DNA from: Piscinibacter sp. HJYY11
GTDB taxonomy: Bacteria; Pseudomonadota; Gammaproteobacteria; Burkholderiales; Burkholderiaceae_C
Direction of reading: 5' to 3'
Length of the DNA stretch: 64,000 bases
Assembly: GCF_016735515.1 (NCBI RefSeq)
Contig: NZ_JAERQZ010000001.1
Span: 930,001 to 994,000, forward strand
Part shown: positions 55,616 through 63,902 of the stretch, in pieces
Numbering within the stretch: position 1 is the first letter of the stretch
How the letters are laid out: every line of letters starts with the position of its first letter
Notes under the pieces: generated by a model
What the model saw: the letters and a program-made list of their open reading frames with translations, nothing else
Told to the model about the DNA's origin: nothing
Database searches by the model: none
Position numbers and translations under genes: made by a program

Positions 55616-57586
55616 TTATTTGAGGCCGACCTGCGGGCCGCTCAGCGGCTTGGCCGTGGCCAGCACCCGGTCGAGGTGGCTGCCGAACTGGCGGGCGTCC
55701 TGGTAGCCGATCACGCGTGAGGCGGGCAGCTCGTTGCCGGCGGGTGCGAAGAAGATCAGCGCCGGCGGCCCGAAGAGCGTGTAGCGCTTGAGCAGCGCCC
55801 GGTCGTCGTCGTTGTTGGCGGTGACGTCGGCGCGCAGGAGCGTCATGCCGGCCATCTTCTTGGCCACGGCGGGATCGGTGAAGGTGAACTTCTCGAGCTC
55901 CTTGCAGGCCACGCACCAGTCGGCATAGAAATCGAGCATCACCGGCTTGGTCGAGGCGCGCACCGCGGCGTCGAGTTCGGCCACGCTGCGCACGGTCTGG
56001 AACGCCAGCTCGGCATGCGCCGGAGCGCCCTTGCCCAGGTGGGCCAGCGGGCGGGCGAGCTCGCGCCCGCCCGTGGCCGCGCCGACCACCTGCGCGACTG
56101 CAAACACGCCGAGCAGCACGCCTGCGCCCTTGGAGAAGCGGCGCAAGACCGACGCCGGCTTCGGCAAGGCGCTGAAGGCCCCCAGGCAGGCCGCGGCGAC
56201 GACCAGCACACCCGCGGTGAGCAGCATCCCGGCCCAGCTGGGCAGCACCGGGGCGACCATCCACACGGCCACGGCCAGCAGCATCACGCCGAAGACGAGC
56301 TTCACGTACTTCATCCATTCGCCGGCCTTGGGCAGCAGCGCCCCGGCCGACAGGCCCAGCAGCAGCAGCGGCACGCTCATGCCACCCGCCATGGAGAAGA
56401 GCGCCGTGCCGCCGAGCACGACGTCGCGCGTCTGGCTGATGTAGACCAGCGCACCGGCCAGCGGTGCGGCGACGCAGGGGCCGACGATGAGCGCCGACAG
56501 GCCGCCCATCACGAAGACGCTCGCGAACTGGCCGCCGGTGAAGCGTTGCGAGAACTGGTTGAGCCGGTTCTGCACCGACACCGGCATCTGCAGCTCGTAG
56601 AAGCCGAACATCGAGAGCGACAGCACCGCCAGCAGCAGGGCGAAGCCGCCCAGCACCCACACGTTCTGCAGCGCCTGGCCCAGGCCTTCGCCAGCCAGCG
56701 CCGAGACCACGCCGAAGAGCGTGTACACGAGTGCCATGCCCAGCGAATAGGCAAGCGCCAGCGAGAAGCCGCGCGCCTTGGAGACCGGCTGCCCCTGCCC
56801 CACGATGATGGACGAGAGGATGGGCAGCATCGGCAATACGCAGGGCGTGAATGACAGGCCGAGGCCCAGCAGGAAAAACAGCCCGACGACAAGGAGCGTG
56901 CTGCCCGACTGCAGCGCGCGACCGACCGGCTCGGTGGGCTCACCGGTGGTGGCGGCCGGTGCAGCCACCTCCGGCAGGTTCGCGGCGCTGCTCTGGGCCG
57001 GTGTGGTGGTGGGCGATGCGGTCGAGGGGCCCCCGGTCAACGCGGCCGCCACTGCACCCGTGGCGGCGCCACCCGGCACATAGGCCGCTGCCTGGGCTTC
57101 GTTGAGGTAGGTGAAGCGCGGCGCGCCCCCCGCGCCCTGCCCCGGCTCGACCTTGAAGCCGCGCTTCTGCGGCGAGTAGCACAGGCCCTTGTCGGCGCAG
57201 CCCTGGTTGGTGATCGTCAGCTTGAAAGGCGTGGCGGGCATGTGCGCGAGCGCGACCGTCATCGTCACGCTGTCGCGGTAGGTCTCGACGTCCTTCTGGA
57301 AGGTCTCGTCGTACTTGATCTTGCCGGCGGGAATGCGCAATTCGGTCACCTGGATGCCGGCCGGCTCGGCGGTCGCGCCCAGGCGCTCGCGGTAGAGGTA
57401 GTAGCCGGGGGCGATGTCGAAGCGCACCTCGATGTGGTTCGCGTCCAGCGCCCGGGCCGAGGGGCGGAAGGCCACCTCGGGGTCGAGGAACTCGTCGGCC
57501 GCCAGTGCGCCCGCGGCCAGCAGCAAGCTGGCCAGCGCGCCGGTGGCCAGGCGCAGTGCGCCCTTGAAATGTGCCCAGGTACTCAT
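55616..57586 (-). CDS. dsbD: thiol:disulfide interchange protein DsbD
   Basis: Inner-membrane electron conduit of 656 residues with the three DsbD domains. A signal peptide (about 1-30) is followed by the N-terminal immunoglobulin-like domain with the Cys pair in NQGCADKGLCYSPQ, an eight-segment membrane domain with FTPCVLPML and VGPCVAAPL, and the C-terminal thioredoxin-like domain with DWCVACKELE. All six redox cysteines are present. It passes electrons from cytoplasmic thioredoxin to periplasmic DsbC/DsbE proteins. A Ala/Thr/Pro-rich linker separates the first domain. The ATG at 57586 was chosen over 57595 because both are in frame and the former starts the signal. Confidence 0.95.
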   Translation of the reverse strand: MSTWAHFKGALRLATGALASLLLAAGALAADEFLDPEVAFRPSARALDANHIEVRFDIAPGYYLYRERLGATAEPAGIQVTELRIPAGKIKYDETFQKDVETYRDSVTMTVALAHMPATPFKLTITNQGCADKGLCYSPQKRGFKVEPGQGAGGAPRFTYLNEAQAAAYVPGGAATGAVAAALTGGPSTASPTTTPAQSSAANLPEVAAPAATTGEPTEPVGRALQSGSTLLVVGLFFLLGLGLSFTPCVLPMLPILSSIIVGQGQPVSKARGFSLALAYSLGMALVYTLFGVVSALAGEGLGQALQNVWVLGGFALLLAVLSLSMFGFYELQMPVSVQNRLNQFSQRFTGGQFASVFVMGGLSALIVGPCVAAPLAGALVYISQTRDVVLGGTALFSMAGGMSVPLLLLGLSAGALLPKAGEWMKYVKLVFGVMLLAVAVWMVAPVLPSWAGMLLTAGVLVVAAACLGAFSALPKPASVLRRFSKGAGVLLGVFAVAQVVGAATGGRELARPLAHLGKGAPAHAELAFQTVRSVAELDAAVRASTKPVMLDFYADWCVACKELEKFTFTDPAVAKKMAGMTLLRADVTANNDDDRALLKRYTLFGPPALIFFAPAGNELPASRVIGYQDARQFGSHLDRVLATAKPLSGPQVGLK

Positions 57587-57732
57587 GCTTCGCATTCTCC
57601 GACAGGCCGGCCGGCAAAGCGTTCCCAGGCGAAACAGGCTGCCACGGCCTTTTTCGCGGCTTTTTGCGCCAGTTCAGGGCGGAACGCTTCATGCATGGCG
57701 ATGGCGCGTCGCAGCAAACCAGGAGCGCGGAC

Positions 57733-58155
57733 ATGTTGGACACCACCCAGACCAAGTTCTCGCACGTCAAACCGGGCGAAACGGAGTGGAAGGGCGAAGG
57801 CCTGCGGGACTTCTTCCTCTACCGCGACCTCGGTGTCGCCGAGGCCACGCGTGGCAAGGTCATCGCCCACCTCGTGAAGGCCAACATGGCACCCGAAAAG
57901 GGCACTGGCTGGCACCGCCATGAAGCGGAGTTCCAGATCGTGATCATGATCAAGGGCTGGGCGCGCTTCATGTACGGCGACAAGGAAACGCTGGTCTCCG
58001 CCGGCGACTGCGTGCACCAGCGGCCGGGCATCGTGCACTACCTCTTCGACTACTCGCCCGACATGGAGTACCTGGAGATCGTGAGCCCGGCGGACTTCAA
58101 GACGGTGGACGTCGAAGGCCCGTGCGAGGTGCCGCCCTTCACGCCGTGGGCTTGA
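57733..58155 (+). CDS. cupin-domain protein
   Basis: Protein of 140 residues, a single cupin barrel. The metal-binding motif 1 is GTGWHRHEAEFQIVIMIKG (two His and Glu), and motif 2 is PGIVHYLFDYSPDMEYLEI (His). The fold is clear, the function not: cupins include dioxygenases, isomerases and sensors. It is divergent from dsbD (146 bases between starts) and has its own ribosome site region AGGAGCG at 57721. A small in-frame extension upstream lacks the cupin pattern. Confidence 0.85.
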   Translation: MLDTTQTKFSHVKPGETEWKGEGLRDFFLYRDLGVAEATRGKVIAHLVKANMAPEKGTGWHRHEAEFQIVIMIKGWARFMYGDKETLVSAGDCVHQRPGIVHYLFDYSPDMEYLEIVSPADFKTVDVEGPCEVPPFTPWA

Positions 58156-58251
58156 GGCCCGGCAAGCTCAAGCTCGCCTTGTGCGTGCTGTGCACGCTGG
58201 GCCTGCTGTCGATCAAGGTCCGGCCATCGCAGCCGCCGGCCTCGCCGACGT

Positions 58252-58995
58252 TCAGAAGTCCATGTCCAGTTCTTCGATGTCGTCTGGCTCCGCGCGAGCC
58301 GCTGCCACCCATTCCTGCATTTCCGGCATGGCCATGATGGTCTGGCAGTAGAGGATGCAGCTCTTGGGCAGCTTCACGTCGTAGGTGAGGAACCGGGTGC
58401 ACACCGGCGCGAACATCGCATCGGCCATCGTGCGCTGCTTGCCGAAGAGATAGGGCCCGCCATAGGTGGCGAGGCACTCGGTCCAGATCTCGATGATGCG
58501 GTCAATGTCGGGCTGGGCGCCGGCCCAGATCTTGTAGCCCGGGTGGTGTGCCTTCAGGTTCATGGGCAGCGACGAGCGCAGGTTCGAGAAGCCCGAATTC
58601 ATCTCCCCACTGACCGAGCGGCAGTGCGCACGGGCGATGCGGTCGTCGGGCATCAGCCCGGCGTCGGGCTTGATCTCGTTGAGGTACTGCGCGATGGCGA
58701 GCGTGTTCCACACCTTGGCGCCGTCGTGCTCGAGGCACGGCACGCGGATCGACGGGGCCAGCAACAGCAGCTCCTTGCGTGCATCGGCATCGTCGGGCGG
58801 GACCATCACCTCTTCGAACTCCAGCCCCGCGAACTTGGCGAGCAGCCAGCCGCGCAGCGACCACGACGAATAGTTCTTGCTCGACAGGCTGAGCGTCGCG
58901 ACGGGCTTCTTCGCCGGCTTGGGCGCAGCGGCGGGCTTGCTCGCCGGCTTGGCGGCGGTCTTCTTCGGGGCGGCCTTGGTGGCGACTGAGGGCAT
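58252..58995 (-). CDS. glutathione S-transferase family protein with basic N-terminal tail
   Basis: Protein of 247 residues. The GST core starts at about residue 32 (ATLSLSSKNYSSWSLRGWLL), with IRVPCLEHDGAKVWNTLAIAQYL in the glutathione-binding half and GKQRTMADAMFAPVCTRF in the helical half. Residues 6-31 are a Lys/Ala/Pro-rich tail with repeated KPA and PKK units, like histone H1 or PHA-granule PhaP/PhaF tails, not part of any GST fold. The tail may bind DNA or another polyanion. It converges on the cupin gene and diverges from phaZ (147 bases). The ATG at 58995 was chosen because the GST frame then starts with the tail. Confidence 0.88.
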   Translation of the reverse strand: MPSVATKAAPKKTAAKPASKPAAAPKPAKKPVATLSLSSKNYSSWSLRGWLLAKFAGLEFEEVMVPPDDADARKELLLLAPSIRVPCLEHDGAKVWNTLAIAQYLNEIKPDAGLMPDDRIARAHCRSVSGEMNSGFSNLRSSLPMNLKAHHPGYKIWAGAQPDIDRIIEIWTECLATYGGPYLFGKQRTMADAMFAPVCTRFLTYDVKLPKSCILYCQTIMAMPEMQEWVAAARAEPDDIEELDMDF

Positions 58996-59142
58996 GAAGC
59001 GTGTCTCCCGTTGGCGTGATGGTGGCCCGTTCTGCAAGGCATGTGCCACGGCCGCACACCAAGGCGGTGCCCTTTGGTGCAGCGCTGCTGGCGCACAAGT
59101 TGCAGAAGCAGCTCACATCGAACAGCGCGACAGGAGACGCCC

Positions 59143-60381
59143 ATGTACGAGGCCTACCAAGCCCATGCCGACTTGATGTGGCCGCTGCGCACCTTTGCCA
59201 AGAGCACCCTGCCCTTGCTGCGCGACAAGACCCTGGGCTGGGACGAGGTGGAGACCAACCGCAAGTTCGCCGCGATGCTCGAGGTCATCAAGCTCGGAGA
59301 GATCACGCACCAGCGGCCACCCTTCGACATCGACAGCGTGCAGTTCAAGGGCGCCACGGTCGACGTGACCGAGGAAGCGACCCACGTCACCCCCTTCGGC
59401 ACGCTGCTGCACTTCAAGAAAGATCTGCCTGCCGGAACGCCCGCGCAGCCACGGGTGCTGATCGTGGCGCCCATGTCGGGCCACTTCGCCACCCTGCTGC
59501 GCGACACGGTCGAGACCATGCTGCCCGACCACGACGTCTACATCACCGACTGGCACAACGCGCGCGACGTGCCGCTGATGAACGGCCGCTTCGGCCTCGA
59601 CGAGTACACCGAGCACCTGATGGACTTCCTGCGCGTGCTTGGGCCCGGCGCGCACCTGATGGCGATCTGCCAGCCGTGTGTGTCGGCCCTGAGCGCGGTG
59701 GCGCTGATGTCGGAAGACGGCGACGTGGCCACGCCTGCGAGCCTCACGCTGATGGCCGGCCCGATCGATTGCCGCATCAGCCCGACCGAGGTGAACAAGC
59801 TCGCGATGACCAAGGGCATCGAGTGGTTCGAGCAGAACCTGGTGAGCCGCGTGCCCTGGCGTTTCAAGGGCGGCGGGCGGCGCGTCTACCCGGGCTTCAT
59901 GCAGCTGACCGCGTTCATGTCGATGAACAAGGAGCGGCACATGGAGGCCTTCAAGACCTACTACGCCAACCTCGCGCACCCCGACCCAGACGAAGAGACG
60001 ATCCAGGCGGCCGAGCACACCCGCAAGTTCTACGAGGAGTACTTCGCGGTGGCCGACCTGCCGGCCGAGTTCTACCTGGAGACGGTGAGCCTGGTGTTCC
60101 AGGAGTACGCGCTGCCGCAGGGGCAGCTCAAGTTCCGCGGGCGCACGATCGACCCGTCGAAGATCCGCAGGACGGCCCTGCTGACGGTGGAAGGCGAGCG
60201 CGACGACATCTGCTCCACGGGCCAGACGCTCGCCGCGCAGGACCTCTGCACCAACCTGCGGCCGTACATGCGGACGCACTATGTGCAGGCCGGCGTCGGC
60301 CACTATGGCGTGTTCAGTGGCCGGCGCTGGAGAAGCCAGATCTATCCGGTGGTGCGAGACGTGATCCACGTCTCGCAGTGA
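59143..60381 (+). CDS. phaZ: intracellular polyhydroxyalkanoate depolymerase PhaZ
   Basis: Protein of 412 residues without a signal peptide. It hydrolyses stored poly(3-hydroxybutyrate) granules to 3-hydroxybutyrate. The nucleophile is Cys176 in MAICQPCVSAL, the cysteine-for-serine variant known from Ralstonia PhaZ1; the catalytic Asp is expected near EGERDDICSTGQT and His near AGVGHYGVFSGRRW. The ribosome site AGGAGA precedes the ATG at 59143 by 7 bases; the open frame upstream is shadow. It indicates that the organism makes PHA, as Burkholderiales do. A hairpin follows the gene. Confidence 0.95.
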   Translation: MYEAYQAHADLMWPLRTFAKSTLPLLRDKTLGWDEVETNRKFAAMLEVIKLGEITHQRPPFDIDSVQFKGATVDVTEEATHVTPFGTLLHFKKDLPAGTPAQPRVLIVAPMSGHFATLLRDTVETMLPDHDVYITDWHNARDVPLMNGRFGLDEYTEHLMDFLRVLGPGAHLMAICQPCVSALSAVALMSEDGDVATPASLTLMAGPIDCRISPTEVNKLAMTKGIEWFEQNLVSRVPWRFKGGGRRVYPGFMQLTAFMSMNKERHMEAFKTYYANLAHPDPDEETIQAAEHTRKFYEEYFAVADLPAEFYLETVSLVFQEYALPQGQLKFRGRTIDPSKIRRTALLTVEGERDDICSTGQTLAAQDLCTNLRPYMRTHYVQAGVGHYGVFSGRRWRSQIYPVVRDVIHVSQ

Positions 60382-60410
60382 AGCGGTGAACAGCGCGGGC
60401 CGGCCGAGCG

Positions 60411-60480
60411 CCGGGCCGCCCCAAGCCGGCCGGCATCCCCTCGGGGGATCGGCCGCGTACCCGCGGCCGAGGGGCCGTCA
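60411..60480. repeat. GC hairpin repeat, copy 1, convergent terminator candidate
   Basis: It begins CCGGGCCGCCCCAAG and then reads CCCCTCGGGGG, as copy 2 at 62830 does. A perfect stem of 9-base arms, TCGGCCGCG (60449-60457) and CGCGGCCGA (60462-60470), loop TACC, follows. It lies between the stops of converging phaZ and dctP, so it could terminate both. There is no T-tract. Confidence 0.7.
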
Positions 60481-60481
60481 T

Positions 60482-61489
60482 TTATTTCTTGCGCAGCTTG
60501 GCGAGCTCGGCCTGGGTCTCGTTCCAGAGGTCCTGGCCGACGTTGGCCGCGATCGAGCTGTTGATCGAACCCAGCTTCTCGCGCATGCGTGCGGCTTCAG
60601 CGGCCGGCAGCTCGTTGATCTGCATGCCCTTGGCCTTGAGATCCGCCAGGGCCTTGGCGGCTTCGTCACGCGTGTCCTTGCGCTCGAAGTCGCGGCTCTT
60701 CACCGCGGCGTCCTGCAGCACCTTCTTCTCGGCCGGCGAGAGCTGGTCCCAGAACTTCTTGCTCACCGTCACGATCCACGGGCTGTAGACGTGGTTGGTG
60801 ACGGTCAGGTACTTCTGCACCTCGTAGAACTTGCTGGAGAGGATGGTGTTGTACGGGTTCTCCTGGCCATCGACCGCCTTGGTCTCGAGCGCGCTGAAGA
60901 GCTCACTGAAGGGCAGCGGCACGGCGTTGGCACCGAGCGTCTTGAAGCTGTCGAGGAAGACGGTGTTCTGCATCACACGCAGCTTGATGCCGTCGAGGTC
61001 TTCGAGCTTGGCGACCGCGCGCTTGTTGTTGGTGAGGTTGCGGAAGCCGTTTTCCCAGTAGACGAGGCCGACCAGCCCCTTCTCTTCCAGCTTGGCCTTG
61101 ACCTTGGTGCCGACCGGGCCGTCGAGCACGGCGTCGGCCTCCTGCGCGTTGTTGAAGAGGAACGGCGTGTCCCATAGCGCCATCTCCTTCGTGATGCCCA
61201 CGAGCGTGGCGGTCGAGCCGACCATCATCTCCTGCGCGCCGCCGATCAGCGCCTGCTGCATCTGCACGTCGGTGCCCAGGCTCGCGGCGCCGAAGGCGCG
61301 CACCTTCATCTTGCCGCCCGAGAGCTTGTCAACCTCGTCGATGAAGACCTTGGTGGCGCGGCCCTGGTTCGACTGTTCGTTGAGGCCGTAGCCGAAGCGG
61401 ATGAGGCGGGGCTTGATGTCCTGCGCGAACGCAGGGGCGACGCACGCAGCGGCGAGCGCGGCGAGCAGGGTGCGGCGGATGAGCTTCAT
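60482..61489 (-). CDS. dctP: TRAP transporter substrate-binding protein DctP
   Basis: Periplasmic protein of 335 residues of the TRAP/DctP family. The signal peptide ends at about residue 22 (AFA), then QDIKPRLIRFGYGLNEQSNQGRATKVFIDEV. The conserved carboxylate-binding Arg is in GIKLRVMQNTVF, and TLGANAVPLPFSELFSALETKAVDGQENP follows as usual. It delivers an organic or sugar acid to DctQM. Upstream genes are dctM (37 bases), dctQ and gntK, so a gluconate-type ligand is likely. Last gene of the operon. Confidence 0.94.
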   Translation of the reverse strand: MKLIRRTLLAALAAACVAPAFAQDIKPRLIRFGYGLNEQSNQGRATKVFIDEVDKLSGGKMKVRAFGAASLGTDVQMQQALIGGAQEMMVGSTATLVGITKEMALWDTPFLFNNAQEADAVLDGPVGTKVKAKLEEKGLVGLVYWENGFRNLTNNKRAVAKLEDLDGIKLRVMQNTVFLDSFKTLGANAVPLPFSELFSALETKAVDGQENPYNTILSSKFYEVQKYLTVTNHVYSPWIVTVSKKFWDQLSPAEKKVLQDAAVKSRDFERKDTRDEAAKALADLKAKGMQINELPAAEAARMREKLGSINSSIAANVGQDLWNETQAELAKLRKK

Positions 61490-61526
61490 GGTTTGTCTCC
61501 TGGGGAGTGAGCGTTGCTTGTGGTGG

Positions 61527-62816
61527 TCACCGCATCCACTTGACCGGTGCAGTGACGAGCTGGGGAAACACGACGAAGAGAACGAGGATCACGAGGTAGG
61601 TGATCAGGAAGGGGTTCACGCCCTTGATGACCTGGTCGAGCCGCACGCGGCCGACGCCGGCCACCACGTTGAGCACGGTGCCCACCGGTGGCGTGACGAG
61701 GCCGATCGAACCGTTGAGCACGAACATCAGGCCGAAGTACACCGGGTCGATGCCGGCCTTGACGGCGATCGGCAGCATGACCGGCGCGAAGATGAGGATG
61801 GTCGGCGTGAGGTCGAGCGCGGTGCCGATCACCACCAGCGTCACCATCATCACGGCCATCAGGAGGCGCGGGTTCTCGACCATCGGCCCGAGCCAGGCGG
61901 ACAGCGTGGCCGGCAGGTCGGCCAGCGTGATCATGTAGCTCGTGACCTGCGCGCCGGCGCAGAGGAACATCACCACCGCGGTCGTCTTGGCCGAACGCAC
62001 CAGCACCCCGTGCAGGTCAGACAGCTTCATCTCGCGGTGCACGAAGAACGAGATCACGAGCGCGTAGACCGCCGCCACGACCGCCGCCTCGGTGGGCGTG
62101 AACCAGCCGGTCTTCATGCCGCCGATGATGATGACCGGCATGAGCAGCGCCCACACCGCACGCACGCTCGCACGCAGTCGGTCGGCGATGGGAAGCGGCG
62201 GGTCGGTCTCCAGCTCGAACTTGCGGATCTCGATCTTCCACGCGAGCACCAGGCCCGCCCCCATGATCAAGCCCGGCACGATGCCCGAGAGGAAGAGCGA
62301 GGAGATCGAGGTGTTGGTCGTGACGCCGTAGATCACGAAGGCCATCGACGGCGGAATGATCGGGCCGATGACACCCCCGGCCGCGATCAGGCCGGCCGAG
62401 GGCGCGACCGGATAGCCGTGCTTGCGCATCATCGGCAGCAGGATGGTGGCCATCGCCGCCGCATCGGCGAGCGCCGAGCCTGACATGGCCGACAAGAGGA
62501 TCGCCGCGCCGATGGTCACGAAGCCGAGACCGCCGCGCACGTGGCCCAGCCACGCCTGCGCCATGCCGATGATGCGCTGGCTGATGCCGCCGGTGTTCAT
62601 GAGCTCGCCGGCGAGGATGAAAAACGGCACCGCGAGCAGCGGGAAGCTGTCGATGCCGGCCACGAGGTTCTGCGCGAAGAGCTGGGTGTCCCAGAAGCCG
62701 AGGCCCCAGGCCATCGAGGCGCCGGTGAGCACGAGCGCAAAGGCCATGGGCACGCCGATGCCCATCAGGCCCAGCATGACCACGATGAAGAGGACGGTGA
62801 CGGCGCCTTGGCTCAT
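61527..62816 (-). CDS. dctM: TRAP transporter large permease DctM
   Basis: Inner-membrane protein of 429 residues, about 12 hydrophobic segments, of the DctM family. DSFPLLAVPFFILAGELMNTGGIS and GSGSALADAAAMATILLPMM-like GSALADAAAMAT are conserved; IGPIIPPSMAFVIYGV and NGSIGLVTPPVGTVLNVVAGV match the substrate and sodium-site regions. It forms the sodium-coupled carrier with DctQ and DctP. The ATG at 62816 was chosen over upstream in-frame codons in the repeat-bearing gap. Confidence 0.94.
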   Translation of the reverse strand: MSQGAVTVLFIVVMLGLMGIGVPMAFALVLTGASMAWGLGFWDTQLFAQNLVAGIDSFPLLAVPFFILAGELMNTGGISQRIIGMAQAWLGHVRGGLGFVTIGAAILLSAMSGSALADAAAMATILLPMMRKHGYPVAPSAGLIAAGGVIGPIIPPSMAFVIYGVTTNTSISSLFLSGIVPGLIMGAGLVLAWKIEIRKFELETDPPLPIADRLRASVRAVWALLMPVIIIGGMKTGWFTPTEAAVVAAVYALVISFFVHREMKLSDLHGVLVRSAKTTAVVMFLCAGAQVTSYMITLADLPATLSAWLGPMVENPRLLMAVMMVTLVVIGTALDLTPTILIFAPVMLPIAVKAGIDPVYFGLMFVLNGSIGLVTPPVGTVLNVVAGVGRVRLDQVIKGVNPFLITYLVILVLFVVFPQLVTAPVKWMR

Positions 62817-62829
62817 GACAGGCCTCCCG

Positions 62830-62894
62830 CCGGGCCGCCCCAAGGAAGGCCTGCGCCCCCTCGGGGGGCAGCGAACGAAGTGAGCGTGGGGGTC
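62830..62894. repeat. GC hairpin repeat, copy 2, inside the TRAP operon
   Basis: It begins CCGGGCCGCCCCAAG (identical to copy 1 for 15 bases), then after 12 bases reads CCCCTCGGGGG. The perfect hairpin GCCCCC-TCG-GGGGGC (62855-62869) is followed by CAGCGAACGAAGTGAGCG. It fills most of the 79-base gap between dctQ and dctM. Confidence 0.75.
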
Positions 62895-62895
62895 A

Positions 62896-63399
62896 TCATT
62901 CGACGTCCACCTCATGGCCCAGCTCGATGGCCTTGCCACGAACGAGATTGATCAAGGCCATCACGCCGATGGCGACCGACGACAGGAACGCCGGCAAAGG
63001 CAACAATGCCGCCGAGTAGCCCATCACGACGCTCTTGCTGTCGAGGCCCACCACCACCTGCTGCCAGGCGCCCCACCCCACCAGCGCGCAGGCCAGCACG
63101 ACGAACCCGTGGATCACGACCGCCATCACGCGCATCGCGATGGGCTTGTTCTGCAAGGGGCGCAGGAGACTCGTGAACGCCATGTGCTCGCCGAGCGGAT
63201 ACGCCGCCGTCGCGCCGATGAACACCATCCACACGAAGAGCAACCGCGAGAGCTCTTCGCTCGCGGCGATGCCGCTGCCAAAGCCATAGCGCAGCACCAC
63301 GTTGATGAAGACGGCGAGTGCCATCACCGCGAGCGCAAGCGCCATCGCACTTTCGGCGAGGCGCTGAACGCGAGAACGGGGGGCGTCGTGTCGGGTCAT
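62896..63399 (-). CDS. dctQ: TRAP transporter small permease DctQ
   Basis: Inner-membrane protein of 167 residues with four hydrophobic segments. VFINVVLRYGFGSGIAASEELSRLLFVWMVFIGATAAY is the DctQ signature region (shown as two shorter parts: NVVLRYGFGSG and EELSRLLFVWMVFIG). It stabilises DctM and completes the TRAP carrier. Its ATG at 63399 overlaps the gntK stop (ATGA), tying transport and kinase expression together. Confidence 0.92.
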   Translation of the reverse strand: MTRHDAPRSRVQRLAESAMALALAVMALAVFINVVLRYGFGSGIAASEELSRLLFVWMVFIGATAAYPLGEHMAFTSLLRPLQNKPIAMRVMAVVIHGFVVLACALVGWGAWQQVVVGLDSKSVVMGYSAALLPLPAFLSSVAIGVMALINLVRGKAIELGHEVDVE

Positions 63400-63902
63400 G
63401 CGGTGGTCCTCACCCAGTCGGCCACGCGGTCGGCCAGTACGTCGCGCGGCAGCAGCGCATCGATGCACAGCACGCCCGGCTCACCATGCGGCGGCTCCAG
63501 CGTGGCGAACTGGCTGTCGACTAGGCTGGGCGGAAAGAGGTGCTCGCCCGCGCGCGCCGCCACACGCTCGAGCGCATGCGGCTTGTCGATTTCCAGATAG
63601 ACGAAGCGCAAGCCGGCATTGCGGCTGCGCAGCAGGTCGCGGTAGCTGCGCTTGAGCGCAGAGCAGGTGAGCGCCGCGCTCTGGCCGCGCCGTTGATGGT
63701 CGGCCAGCAGTCCACCCAGGAGGGCGAGCCACTCGGCGCGGTCGTTGTCGGTGAGCGCGATGCCCTGCCTCATCTTGGCCTTGCTGGCCTCGAGGTGGTA
63801 ATCGTCCCCCTCGATCAGCGGCCAGCCCAGGCGCTGCGCGACAGCCTGACCCGCACTCGACTTGCCGCAACCCGCCACACCCATGAACACGACAGAAGAC
63901 AT
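63396..63902 (-). CDS. gntK: gluconokinase GntK
   Basis: Small P-loop kinase of 168 residues, the usual size of GntK. It phosphorylates D-gluconate to 6-phosphogluconate. Walker A GVAGCGKSS is at about 8-16; EGDDYHLEASKAKMRQG contains the gluconate-binding motif, and TCSALKRSYRDLLR and EIDKPHALERVAAR are conserved. It is first in the operon with the TRAP genes, which suggests that the carrier imports gluconate or a related aldonate. A palindrome lies right in front of its start codon. Confidence 0.95.
   Translation of the reverse strand: MSSVVFMGVAGCGKSSAGQAVAQRLGWPLIEGDDYHLEASKAKMRQGIALTDNDRAEWLALLGGLLADHQRRGQSAALTCSALKRSYRDLLRSRNAGLRFVYLEIDKPHALERVAARAGEHLFPPSLVDSQFATLEPPHGEPGVLCIDALLPRDVLADRVADWVRTTA

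Noticed and set aside
58122..58337. Short + frame with a hydrophobic stretch after the cupin gene
   Set aside because: It overlaps both the cupin and the GST gene, has no ribosome site, and its second half is low complexity.
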